From Spirochaetota bacterium (GTDB lineage: Bacteria; Spirochaetota; UBA4802; JAFGJZ01), in assembly GCA_022704645.1 (NCBI GenBank), contig JAKJGA010000055.1, positions 1 through 10,502 on the forward strand: a DNA stretch of 10,502 nt. The letters run 5' to 3'. Under the pieces are notes generated by a model that was given only the letters and a program-made list of their open reading frames with translations, did no database searches and was not told where the DNA came from. Within the stretch, counting starts at the first letter, position 1, and each line of letters begins with the position of its first letter. Below, one piece after another: positions 1-8,700 of the stretch. The position numbers were made by a program, and so were the translations under genes.

Positions 1-8
1 TTTTTTTA

Positions 9-20
9 TTATTGCAATAA
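9..20. promoter_or_regulatory. 12-nt perfect palindrome upstream of polA (possible operator)
   Basis: TTATTGCAATAA is a perfect 12-nt inverted repeat that ends 25 nt before the polA start codon. A T7 run precedes it at positions 1-7 and could be the tail of an upstream terminator cut off by the window edge. The palindrome could be a dimeric-regulator site near the polA promoter, but such short AT-rich palindromes also arise by chance. No convincing -35/-10 pair can be placed in the 45 nt available. Confidence 0.15.
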
Positions 21-45
21 AACGATTTTTATTCTCTCTGGATTT

Positions 46-2748
46 ATGAAGAAATTTTATATTATCGACGGACACGCGCTTTGTTACCGCGCTTATTATG
101 CTTTCATAAAAAATCCCCTGATTAATTCAAAGGGTCAGAATACTTCGGCTGTTTACGGATTCGCAAAAATGCTCTTGAAGCTTATTTCCGAACAAAAGCC
201 CGACTATCTGGCTGTTGCGTTTGATCCCAAAGAGAAATCATTCCGTTTTAAGCTCTATGAAGAATATAAGGCGAACAGAAAGAAAATGCCTGATGATCTC
301 CGCCAGCAGATTGAAGAGATAAAGAATCTGGTCGGGCGCCTCGGAATTCCAACTCTTATAAGCGAGGGCTTTGAAGCCGACGATGTTCTAGGCTCGGTCG
401 CAAAAAAATTCGGAAAAGATTCGACTGAAGTTGTTCTTGTAACCGGAGATAAGGATGCTTACCAGCTGGTTAATGCCAATGTTTCTATTTACGCAAATAC
501 AAAGGGAATTTCAGAATACGATATATATGACCGCGAAAAAGTATTTTCTAAACTTTCAATTTATCCCGAACAGGTTATTGATTATATGGCGCTTACCGGA
601 GACACCGCGGATAATGTTCCGGGGATAAAAGGCATCGGGGAGAAAACCGCGCTTAAACTAATTTCTGATTACGGTAATCTTGAAGGAATATTTGCAAATT
701 CGGAGAAACTTAAAGGTAAGCTCAAGGAACAAATTGAAAACGGAAAGGACTCGGCATATCTCAGCAAGGAACTTGTTACAATCAATTGTGATGTAGAAAT
801 AAATCATTCGCTTAATGATTTTACTTTTACCGGAATAGATAATTCAAAGGCTCTCGAATATTTCCGTGAGCTTGAAATGAATTCTATGATTAATGAATTT
901 TCCGTTCAGCAGGAGGAAAAGACTTTTGAGCCGGAAATAAAAAATTATATTACTGTAACAACCCGCGAAAAACTTGATGAAATGATCAGACTGATAAGAC
1001 AGAAGAGACTTGTTTCAATCGATACGGAAACGACTTCTGTTAAACCGATGGAAGCTTCTATTGTCGGAGTTTCTTTTTCGGTTGAGGAAAAGCAGGGATG
1101 GTATATTCCTGCTGATCAGGCAGATTTATTCTCAGAAAAGAGATGCGAGTTTTCATTTGATGAAGCTCTTTCTATTATCAAAGTAATTCTTGAAGATGAT
1201 TCGATAAAGAAAATCGGTCAGAATATCAAATACGATATACTAGTATACAGGAATGCCGGTATAAATGTTAAAGGCGTTGTATTTGATACAATGATTGCGT
1301 CGTATGTTCTTGAGAATGACAGGCGCCGTCACAACCTCGATGATATGGCTCTCGATTATCTGAATTATAAAACCATAACTTATGACGATATCACAGGAAC
1401 GGGAAAAAACAGACTGGATATTCGTGATGTTCCGCTTGAAAAGATTTCGGAGTACGCAGCTGAAGATACTGATATAGCTCTCAGGCTTTATAATTATCTC
1501 AAGCCGCGCATCGAAGCGGAAGAAAGTCTGAAGAAACTGTTTTATGATATAGAAATGCCTTTGGTTGATGTGCTTGCCGATATGGAATACTGCGGAGTTA
1601 AAATTGATAAGGCTCATTTTGCGTACCTTTCCGGCCATCTATCTTCACTGATGAATGAATGCGAGGAAAAGATATATTCTCTTGCCGGCGGAAAACTGAA
1701 TCTTAATTCAACAAAAGAACTAGCTTCGCTTCTTTTTGAAAAGCTCGGTCTCAAGAGTTCAAAAAAAACTAAAACAGGTTATTCAACAGATATTTCCGTT
1801 CTTGAATCTCTTAAAGGTTCGCATGAAATAATTGATTATATAATTGACTACCGCATTTACAATAAGCTGAACGGAACTTACATCGCTCCGATTCCTCTTC
1901 TTGTGAATGAGCGTACTGGCAGGGTTCATACGAGCTATAATCAGACAATTGTATCCACTGGGCGTCTTTCCTCAACTGAACCGAATCTTCAGAATATTCC
2001 GGCAAAAAGCGATTTCGTAAAAAAAGTCAGAAGAGGTTTTGTTCCGGAGAAAGGTTATATTCTGCTATCGGCGGATTATTCTCAGATTGAATTGCGTCTC
2101 GCCGCGCACATTACAGGTGATGCGAATATGAAAAAAGCATTCACCGAAAAAATCGATATTCACAATATGACGGCTTCAAGCGTTTTCGGTGTTAATGCCG
2201 ATGAGGTAACTCCTCAAATGCGCCGTCAGGCTAAGATAATAAATTTTGCAACAATTTACGGTGTTACGCCTTTTGGTCTTTCGCAGCAGGCGGATATTTC
2301 AATGAGTGATGCGAAAGTATTTATCGAGAAGTATTATGAAACGTATCCGAAGTTCCGTGATTATATCGACCGCATCGTCGCGTTTGCAGCGGAAAAAGGA
2401 TATGTTGAAACTATCTGCGGAAGACGCCGTTATATTCCTGATATTGCTTCGTCAGTATCCTTCAGGCGTGAAGGCGCTGAACGCATAGCAATCAATACGC
2501 CCATTCAGGGTTCATCCGCGGATATGATCAAAATTGCTATGCGTGATATTCATTCGGATTTTATCGAAAGAAAAATGAAATCGCGAATTATACTTCAGGT
2601 TCATGATGAGCTTGTAGTAGAGACCCATGAAAGCGAAAAGGATGAAGTAAGTGCGATTGTGAGAAACCGTATGGAAAACGCAATGAAGCTTGATGTTCCG
2701 GTTGTTGTCGATATAAAGACTGCCGATAACTGGGCGGAAGCGCATTAG
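46..2748 (+). CDS. polA: DNA polymerase I (5' nuclease, 3'-5' exonuclease and polymerase)
   Basis: This 900-residue protein has the full three-domain layout of bacterial Pol I, which fills gaps and removes RNA primers in replication and repair. The 5' nuclease (about 1-290) shows D8, D60, E110-x-D112-D113, D135-x-D137 and D186/D189, followed by a helix-hairpin-helix (VPGIKGIGEKTA). The 3'-5' exonuclease (about 300-490) keeps D326-x-E328, N393/D397 and Y470-x3-D474, so proofreading is probably active, unlike in Taq or Bacillus Pol I. The polymerase shows motif A (D677-Y-S-Q-I-E682), motif B (R726, K730, F734, Y738) and motif C (H853-D854-E855). F734 predicts discrimination against dideoxynucleotides. 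The ATG at 46 gives the canonical MKKFYIIDGH start. The frame is open upstream, but those bases are low-complexity, and the Shine-Dalgarno is weak (GGA at 40-42). The next gene follows after 41 nt with no terminator. Confidence 0.98.
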   Translation: MKKFYIIDGHALCYRAYYAFIKNPLINSKGQNTSAVYGFAKMLLKLISEQKPDYLAVAFDPKEKSFRFKLYEEYKANRKKMPDDLRQQIEEIKNLVGRLGIPTLISEGFEADDVLGSVAKKFGKDSTEVVLVTGDKDAYQLVNANVSIYANTKGISEYDIYDREKVFSKLSIYPEQVIDYMALTGDTADNVPGIKGIGEKTALKLISDYGNLEGIFANSEKLKGKLKEQIENGKDSAYLSKELVTINCDVEINHSLNDFTFTGIDNSKALEYFRELEMNSMINEFSVQQEEKTFEPEIKNYITVTTREKLDEMIRLIRQKRLVSIDTETTSVKPMEASIVGVSFSVEEKQGWYIPADQADLFSEKRCEFSFDEALSIIKVILEDDSIKKIGQNIKYDILVYRNAGINVKGVVFDTMIASYVLENDRRRHNLDDMALDYLNYKTITYDDITGTGKNRLDIRDVPLEKISEYAAEDTDIALRLYNYLKPRIEAEESLKKLFYDIEMPLVDVLADMEYCGVKIDKAHFAYLSGHLSSLMNECEEKIYSLAGGKLNLNSTKELASLLFEKLGLKSSKKTKTGYSTDISVLESLKGSHEIIDYIIDYRIYNKLNGTYIAPIPLLVNERTGRVHTSYNQTIVSTGRLSSTEPNLQNIPAKSDFVKKVRRGFVPEKGYILLSADYSQIELRLAAHITGDANMKKAFTEKIDIHNMTASSVFGVNADEVTPQMRRQAKIINFATIYGVTPFGLSQQADISMSDAKVFIEKYYETYPKFRDYIDRIVAFAAEKGYVETICGRRRYIPDIASSVSFRREGAERIAINTPIQGSSADMIKIAMRDIHSDFIERKMKSRIILQVHDELVVETHESEKDEVSAIVRNRMENAMKLDVPVVVDIKTADNWAEAH

Positions 2749-2780
2749 ATGTATGATTGTAATTATTGTGTGATAGAGAA

Positions 2781-2792
2781 GGGGGAATTATG
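2781..2792 (+). promoter_or_regulatory. Ribosome binding site that fixes the sigma gene start at ATG 2790
   Basis: GAAGGGGG sits just before AATT and the ATG at 2790, with GGGGG at 2781-2785 and a 4-nt spacer. This purine-rich site favours the ATG at 2790 over an in-frame TTG at 2766, which has no comparable site and would add only eight residues. Confidence 0.65.
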
Positions 2793-3434
2793 AGTTTTGC
2801 CAAAAGAGGCGCCAATACTCAAAATGAAAAAAATTTGGCAGACAGGATAAAGCTTTTAAATGAGCCGGAAATTGAAAAGCTTATAATGGATAACTATGCA
2901 GAAAATATTTCCGGTTCCATTATGTATTATCTTGATAAAAGTTCTGTGGATGCTTTTCATCATGACCGGATATTTCAGATTGTAATATCCGAAATATCAA
3001 AAAGCGGATTCAGGTTTGTAAAAAAATATAATGGAGAATTTTCTTTCGAGATTTATCTTTCCGCGATATCAAGAGAAAAAACATATGATTATCTCTATAA
3101 GCATAAAATAATTAAAAAAATAAAAAGTCAGCATCAGCATTTTGCCGATTATTCGAAAGCTATCTATCCTGATATGGAATTTCTTTCGCTTGAGCGCCGT
3201 GAACTTTTTGTTTCTGCTTGTGATATAGTAGCAGATTGGAAAAAAACTTTAACGCCTGAAGAATCGGCAGTGTATGTTATGCGTGTGAAAGAGAAAATGA
3301 GTTTCAAGGAAATTGATTCGCTTTTGAAAATTGCCGACTCTTCTAAAATATTCACAAGAATACTTAAAGAAATGAAAGATGAACAAATGCCCAGAATAAT
3401 GAAGGCAATTGACAGCTATTACGGAGTTTACTGA
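2790..3434 (+). CDS. Divergent ECF-like sigma-70 family RNA polymerase sigma factor
   Basis: This 214-residue soluble protein has the length and two-domain plan of an extracytoplasmic-function (ECF) sigma factor, which directs RNA polymerase to a specific promoter set. A sigma-2-like helical region lies at about 27-105. Its stretch from H58-D59 through KKYNGEFSFEIYLSAIS to the YDYLYKHK segment aligns by eye with the usual 'D-V-Q-E ... F...SF..WL..IA.N...D.LRK' pattern. A sigma-4-like region at about 136-198 starts LTPEESAVYVMR, and its helix-turn-helix begins SFKEIDSLLKIAD. Divergences are clear: the DLVQE motif is poorly kept, the usual Trp of 'WL' is Tyr89, and the Asn after 'IA' is Glu95. 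The next gene overlaps by 1 nt and encodes a zinc-motif membrane anti-sigma, which strongly supports the call. A degenerate sigma-like adaptor remains possible. Target promoters cannot be inferred. Confidence 0.72.
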   Translation: MSFAKRGANTQNEKNLADRIKLLNEPEIEKLIMDNYAENISGSIMYYLDKSSVDAFHHDRIFQIVISEISKSGFRFVKKYNGEFSFEIYLSAISREKTYDYLYKHKIIKKIKSQHQHFADYSKAIYPDMEFLSLERRELFVSACDIVADWKKTLTPEESAVYVMRVKEKMSFKEIDSLLKIADSSKIFTRILKEMKDEQMPRIMKAIDSYYGVY

Positions 3435-4414
3435 TGGATATTCTGAAGTATATAAATGCGCGTATTGAAGGCAACAGCGTTGCAGAAATAAAGAAAAAAG
3501 ATAATGCCGAGATTCTTTTGTGCAGTGCAATTCTGCATGGAGAAGAGAAAGTATCACCCGGGCAATGCCTGAGTTTTGATGAAGCGGTTTATTTCGCGGA
3601 TAAAGGCTTTGAGGTTGATTCGGATAAACTTTTGACAGCTCATATTGCTGAGTGCGCGGAATGCCGCACAATGATCAGGGAAATAATAGAAGCTTCGCGC
3701 AAAAAAAATATTAAACTTTCAGAAAATCTCCGCTCGGTAAATTTGAGAGAAAGATCTCTTCCGAAGTTTAATTTTTCTTTTGATTTCAGAAAATACCTCG
3801 CACCAGCGCTTGTTATTATTGTGTTCGGTGTAATTGCTTTTTTCGCAGCAGACGGAATTTTCGGTTCAGGTGATGATATCGAAGAATTTAAAGTCAAAAC
3901 GGATTCAATGACTGTAAAAGCAATAACAGATGAAGATGTTAGTATGATTCAGACCGATTCAGTATCTTACAAGAAGGATCAGGAATCGGGTTATTCAATT
4001 ACAAAAGACAAAATGATCCGTGCCGGTTATGTTTTTTTCATGATTCAGAATTCAGGAGAACGTATTCCGGTTTATGAAGATATTCTATCGAGAGATATTT
4101 CGCGCTCAGGTGAAATCCATATGAATCTTGCGGTTGCAATCGGCCAGAAGGATTTCTATGAACTTTTTGATGAACTTGATAATATCGGCAATGATATGCG
4201 GAAGTTTTTTGTTCAGGGATATGCTGCGGCCTATCTTGTCTATAAGATCAGAGAAAAGAAAGAAGCGGACGAAGGAATTTCTGCTGCTGAATCATTTGAT
4301 CTTGATTCAAAGATCAAGGTCGAAAGACTCTTGGATAAAATCGATGATGAAGAAAATTATAGCTCCGAACTTTTTGAATTTAGAAATGCAGTATTTTCTC
4401 TTTCGCTGAAATAG
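3434..4414 (+). CDS. Membrane anti-sigma factor with zinc-binding (ZAS-type) cytoplasmic domain
   Basis: This 326-residue protein probably holds the preceding sigma factor inactive at the membrane. Its N-terminal cytoplasmic part has C45-x24-H70-x3-C74-x2-C77, matching the ligand spacing of zinc-containing anti-sigma domains (zf-HC2/ZAS). A basic linker (about 88-120) leads to one hydrophobic segment at about 121-143. The acidic GSGDDIEE stretch follows, so the topology should be N-in, C-out. The remaining ~180 residues have no cysteine and no fold I recognise; they look mixed and then helical (QGYAAAYLVYKI), and are presumably the sensor. The start codon overlaps the sigma stop as TGATG, giving tight translational coupling, and GGAG at 3423-3426 lies 7 nt upstream. 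What signal it senses, and whether release is proteolytic, is unknown. Confidence 0.75.
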   Translation: MDILKYINARIEGNSVAEIKKKDNAEILLCSAILHGEEKVSPGQCLSFDEAVYFADKGFEVDSDKLLTAHIAECAECRTMIREIIEASRKKNIKLSENLRSVNLRERSLPKFNFSFDFRKYLAPALVIIVFGVIAFFAADGIFGSGDDIEEFKVKTDSMTVKAITDEDVSMIQTDSVSYKKDQESGYSITKDKMIRAGYVFFMIQNSGERIPVYEDILSRDISRSGEIHMNLAVAIGQKDFYELFDELDNIGNDMRKFFVQGYAAAYLVYKIREKKEADEGISAAESFDLDSKIKVERLLDKIDDEENYSSELFEFRNAVFSLSLK

Positions 4415-4425
4415 GAGGATTTATG
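4413..4425 (+). promoter_or_regulatory. Strong Shine-Dalgarno of the aldehyde dehydrogenase gene, overlapping the previous stop
   Basis: AGGAGG at 4413-4418 lies 4 nt before the ATG at 4423. It overlaps the TAG stop of the anti-sigma gene at 4412-4414. The close join supports one mRNA and independent strong initiation for the aldehyde dehydrogenase. Confidence 0.75.
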
Positions 4426-5790
4426 ATTAAGTCTCTTTTAAAAAAACAGAAGGAATATTTCGCTTCAGGCGCAACCCAGGATGTTTCATTTCGGAAGAAG
4501 AGTTTAAAAAAACTTCTTTCTGTTATAAAAAAAAGAGAAACAGAAATTGCAGAAGCTATTGCTAAAGATTTTAAGAAGCCGTTTTTCGAATCTTTTATTA
4601 CCGAAAGCGGAATTATTGAAGATGAAATAAAGTTTATGCTGAAGCGCATCAACCGGCTTTCGAAGATAAAAAAAGCAAAGACTCCGGTTTTTCATTTTAA
4701 ATCTAATTCTTTTATTGTACCGGAGCCGTACGGAAATATTCTGATAATAAGCCCGTGGAATTATCCATTTCAGCTTGCGCTTTCTCCATTAATCGGAGCT
4801 GTTGCCGCCGGAAATTGTGCAGTACTAAAGCCGTCAGAGCTATCTCCGAATACGTCGGCAATTATTGCTGAGATAATATCGGAATCCTTTGAGCCAGGTC
4901 ATGTCTGTGTTATTAACGGCGGCCGCGAAGTGAGTGAAGCTCTTCTCGATGAAAAGTTTGATTATATATTTTATACCGGCGGTGAATCAGTTGGGAAAAT
5001 AGTGATGCGGAAGGCTTCGGATAATTTAACGCCTGTTACACTTGAGCTTGGCGGGAAGTCTCCCTGCATAGTTGATAAGACTGCCGATATTGATCTGTCC
5101 GCAAAGCGTATCGTTTGGGGAAAATTCTTAAACGCTGGTCAGACATGCGTTGCACCGGATTATATTCTTGTTGATGAAAAAGTTTCTGAAAAGCTCAAAG
5201 AGCGCATGATCTATTATATTAATAAATTTTATGGAAATGATGCTCGTCAAAGTTCTGATTACGCACGAATTATAAATGAAAGACATACTGCCAGACTCAT
5301 GGGCTTAATGAAGGAATGCAGCATATATTTCGGCGGGGATTATGACGAAAAAGAAAAATATATTTCACCGACGATCATAAATTCTCCTGCATGGGAAAGC
5401 CCTGTTATGAATGAAGAAATTTTCGGTCCGCTCCTTCCTGTTATAAATTATTCTGAACTGGATTCTGTCTTGAATATAATACGAAGAAGACCAAAACCTC
5501 TTGCGCTTTATCTTTTTTCTAAGGATAAAAAAACAGAAAGGAAAATTATGCTGACTGTTTCATTCGGAAGCGGAGCGGTGAATGATACTATTATAAATGC
5601 CGGTTCAGCATACATACCGTTCGGAGGAGTAGGGGCGAGCGGCATGGGGTCGTATCATGGAATAAAATCTTTCGAGACTTTTACTCATTATAAGGGTGTA
5701 ATCAGGAAATCAAACGCGGTGGATATTAATCTCAGATATCCTCCATATACGGATAAAAAACTTAAGATGCTGAAAAAAATTCTCGGCTAG
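4423..5790 (+). CDS. Class-3 (ALDH3-type) NAD(P)-dependent aldehyde dehydrogenase
   Basis: This 455-residue protein should oxidise aldehydes to carboxylic acids with NAD(P)+. Family hallmarks are in order: SPWNYPFQLAL with catalytic-site N113; AVLKPSELSPNTS for cofactor binding; LELGGK with general base E208; GQTC with nucleophile C242; EEIFGPLLPV; and the C-terminal FGGVGASGMGSYHG and FETFTHYK. The short length, absence of an N-terminal extension and RYPPYTDKK tail are typical of the ALDH3 branch, and the N113/E208/C242 spacing matches mammalian ALDH3A1. ALDH3 enzymes often act on medium or long-chain fatty or aromatic aldehydes, but the substrate cannot be read here. No signal peptide or obvious membrane anchor is visible, so it is probably cytoplasmic. 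It lies 8 nt after the anti-sigma gene and may belong to that regulon, for example in aldehyde detoxification; that is inference. Confidence 0.93.
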   Translation: MIKSLLKKQKEYFASGATQDVSFRKKSLKKLLSVIKKRETEIAEAIAKDFKKPFFESFITESGIIEDEIKFMLKRINRLSKIKKAKTPVFHFKSNSFIVPEPYGNILIISPWNYPFQLALSPLIGAVAAGNCAVLKPSELSPNTSAIIAEIISESFEPGHVCVINGGREVSEALLDEKFDYIFYTGGESVGKIVMRKASDNLTPVTLELGGKSPCIVDKTADIDLSAKRIVWGKFLNAGQTCVAPDYILVDEKVSEKLKERMIYYINKFYGNDARQSSDYARIINERHTARLMGLMKECSIYFGGDYDEKEKYISPTIINSPAWESPVMNEEIFGPLLPVINYSELDSVLNIIRRRPKPLALYLFSKDKKTERKIMLTVSFGSGAVNDTIINAGSAYIPFGGVGASGMGSYHGIKSFETFTHYKGVIRKSNAVDINLRYPPYTDKKLKMLKKILG

Positions 5791-5794
5791 TTTA

Positions 5795-8700
5795 TTATCC
5801 GTTCCATGATTCTTTGATTACACTTCCGCTTTGTTCAGTATTTTCTATTTGAAGATATGTATCTATTTCTTCCTGCATGTCTTCAACATGAGAGATTACT
5901 CCGACTATTCTTTTTTCTTTTCTCAGTGCCTTCAGCGTGTCGAACACAATACCGAGTGCTTCTTTGTCCAGTGAACCGAATCCTTCATCGAGAAAGAAAA
6001 AGTTTTCTTCTGCACCGCTGATCTTGTGAATATCGTCCGCAAGCGCGAGAGAAAGAGATAGAGCAGCCTGAAAGGTCTGTCCGCCGGAAAGTGTTTTTAC
6101 ACTGCGTGTTTTACCGTCGTTCAAAAAATCACGGATAATAAAACTATTGTCATCTGAAAGTTCGAGTGAAAGCTTTTGTCTCGTCAAACGGTAAAATCTT
6201 TCATTGGCGCTGCTGCAAATATTATTAAGATAAACTGAAGAAACGTAATCGACAAAACCGTTTGCCTTGAAAAGATTTTTGAGGGTTTTGATATTTTCTT
6301 TTCGTAGAATTAGTTTTTCTTTTCTTGCTGTGATTTCCTCCGCTTTTTGAGAATCTTCAGCAAGTTTTGCTTTTTCTCCGTTAAGTTTTCCTATTTCTCT
6401 GTTTAGTGATTGAATTAATTCTTCCGTTTCTGCAAATTCTTTATCTGCCTGAAGGTGAAGAGCTTCATCATATGTTTTACCTTTTATCTGCGACTTTAAA
6501 GACTCAAATTCGTTTTTTGCAACGGCGAAATTTTCGAGATATGTGCTCAGAAGTTGTTTATCTTCTGAAATATCCTTCTGACTTGAAAGTATTGATTCAA
6601 TTTCTCCGATTGATGAAAACTTTGAACTTTTAAGTTTGGTATTAATAGTATTTAGAGCATTTTCTTTTTCGTTTGATTCGTGAATGATGGATTCTTTTCT
6701 TGCAGATATCTCTCCTGAGAGAGTCTGTATTCTGCCGGTAAGACGTTCACGTTCGGTTTTGATAGTATTAAAGTTTTTCTCAGCATTGTCATACTTGTTG
6801 ATAAAATCATTTTTAATGGTGGTTAAAGAGGTTTCGGACGCGGGAGAATACTCATCTATATTAAGAAGAGATATTCTTCCTTTGAGTCTTCCGCATTCAA
6901 TATTTGCGTTTTGATGCTCTGAATATATTTCATCGAATAGTTTTGTGAATTTCTTTTCTTTTTCTTCAAGCTTATCAATTTCTGAGTTCATTTCATCAAG
7001 GCGCTTTTCTTTTTCGCTTATAATGATATTTATTTGTGATGCTTCTTTCAGTTTTGTTTTAACTGTGTCTTCATCTTTTATATCTTTCCATACAAAAAGA
7101 TTTTTGTGATCTTTTATTTTATCATTCTGGATTTGTATTTTGTTTTCAGTTTTATGAAGTTCTTCCTCTTTTGCTTTCATGAGAGTATTAATTTTTGAAA
7201 GTTCATTCAAAACTCTATTTAAATTATCCCTGTATCTTTCAAGATTGTCTTTTTTTTCTTTGTTATCCGAAATACGTTCTGCGATGTCTTCCGGCATCGC
7301 CGGTGAAGGATGTTCTTTTGATCCGCATAGAGGACATGGTTCCCCGTCATGAAGATTTGAAGCATAATCAGATATTTTTTTTGCCGTGTTAAGTTCTTCA
7401 GCCTCTTTTGTAATGAGTTCAATATCATTTTTAGATTGTATGATCTTTCGCTCGATTGATTCGGTAATTTTAGAATAATCTTTATCGGCTGAAAGATCCT
7501 TCAAATCATTTTCTAATAAAAGATTATTTGTAGTTGAATTGAGATTATCGATTTCATTTTTGAGTGATTCGAATTCACTTAAGAATAAGGCAAGATCCTT
7601 GTTGTAAGAAGTATTGTTGGAAAACCAGTTAACCGCGTTTGATAGACTTAATGTGTCCGGCATTGAAAGCTTCATCTTTTTCAAATCATCCGATTGAATC
7701 GCTCTTTCTGCTTTTTTCCCCTCAATTTCAATTCTCAGATTATCACATTCTTTTTTACCTTTATCAATACGTCCTTTGAGTTTATCTGCATTATCCTGGT
7801 ATTTCTTGAGCTCAATTATTGCTTCAATTTCTTCAGCTTTACGCTTATATTGTTCTTTTTCTCCATATTCTTTTTCTGCTGCAGAAAATGCCGGAATTTT
7901 ACTTTCAAGTTCCTTTGAAAGATTTTCTGATTCTTTTTCTTTTGATTTAAATTCTTCAGTATATTTTCTTATTTTGGTTTCGGCTATGTTTAATGCTTCA
8001 AACAAGGGCTTGAAATGAGCGGTGCAGTATTCTCTATCAATAATCTCTTTTTCAAGTATGTCATAATTTTCTTTTTGTTTTTGAAGATTATTGAATTTTT
8101 CTTCGGATTTATTAAAGCTTTCAATAAGTTTTTTGAGAGAGTCTAATGAATCTTTCTTTAATTTTAAGAATTTTTGTTTCTCTAGAGCATTTTTGTGTTT
8201 AGTTGTAAGATTTTCAATTTGTTCTTCAAGTGATTTAATTCTTTCAGGAGTAATTTCTCCAAGCTGTTTCAGCTGTCCTTCGATGTTTTCGAGTTCAGAC
8301 TCGTTGCGTTTTTCGATGACGGTTGTTTTTTCCGCGAGATCATATTTCTCAAGATGAAATAGTTCTTTCATCATAAGGTTTCTTTTGCTGTTTTCCAGCT
8401 GAAGAAATTCCTGAAACCGGCCCTGCGGAATTATTATTGTTCTTTTGAAGTTATCATAGCTTATGCCGATGATATCGGGAATTGATTCATAATCAATTGG
8501 TTCCCAGCTGTCTGCATTCTGCCTGAATGCACGTCTTTCGGGAGTCTGGAGTTTATAGAAGTTTCTCTTCTCACGTTTGACGCTTACGCTTGTTTTATAA
8601 ATATCTGAAGATGTTTTGAAAATAAATTCTATCAACATCGAATCTGATTTCAGATTCATGATATTTGAGCCGCGTTCGCGGTTATTGAGCCGTTCGGTTT

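Noticed and set aside
1240..1638. 132-codon antisense reading frame within polA
   Set aside because: It lies wholly opposite the conserved exonuclease domain of polA and resembles no family, so it is a shadow of the coding strand.
2766..2789. TTG start that would extend the sigma factor by eight residues
   Set aside because: It lacks a ribosome site, while the ATG at 2790 has an excellent one 4 nt upstream. The extra residues (CDREGGI) are just the translated Shine-Dalgarno region.
3249..3671. 140-codon antisense reading frame across the sigma/anti-sigma junction
   Set aside because: It is antisense to two supported genes, has no ribosome site I can support, and its His/Ser/Cys-rich composition is typical of an out-of-frame shadow.
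4436..4446. T TTA AAA AAA C slippery-type heptamer at the start of the aldehyde dehydrogenase gene
   Set aside because: It fits the X XXY YYZ pattern in frame, but the zero frame already encodes a complete enzyme. The -1 frame only gives a short peptide, and such runs are common in AT-rich genes.
6406..8357. Several plus-strand reading frames opposite sbcC rich in Phe, Leu and Ser
   Set aside because: They are the complement of the Lys/Glu-rich coiled coil of SbcC, which produces false hydrophobic frames that look like membrane proteins.
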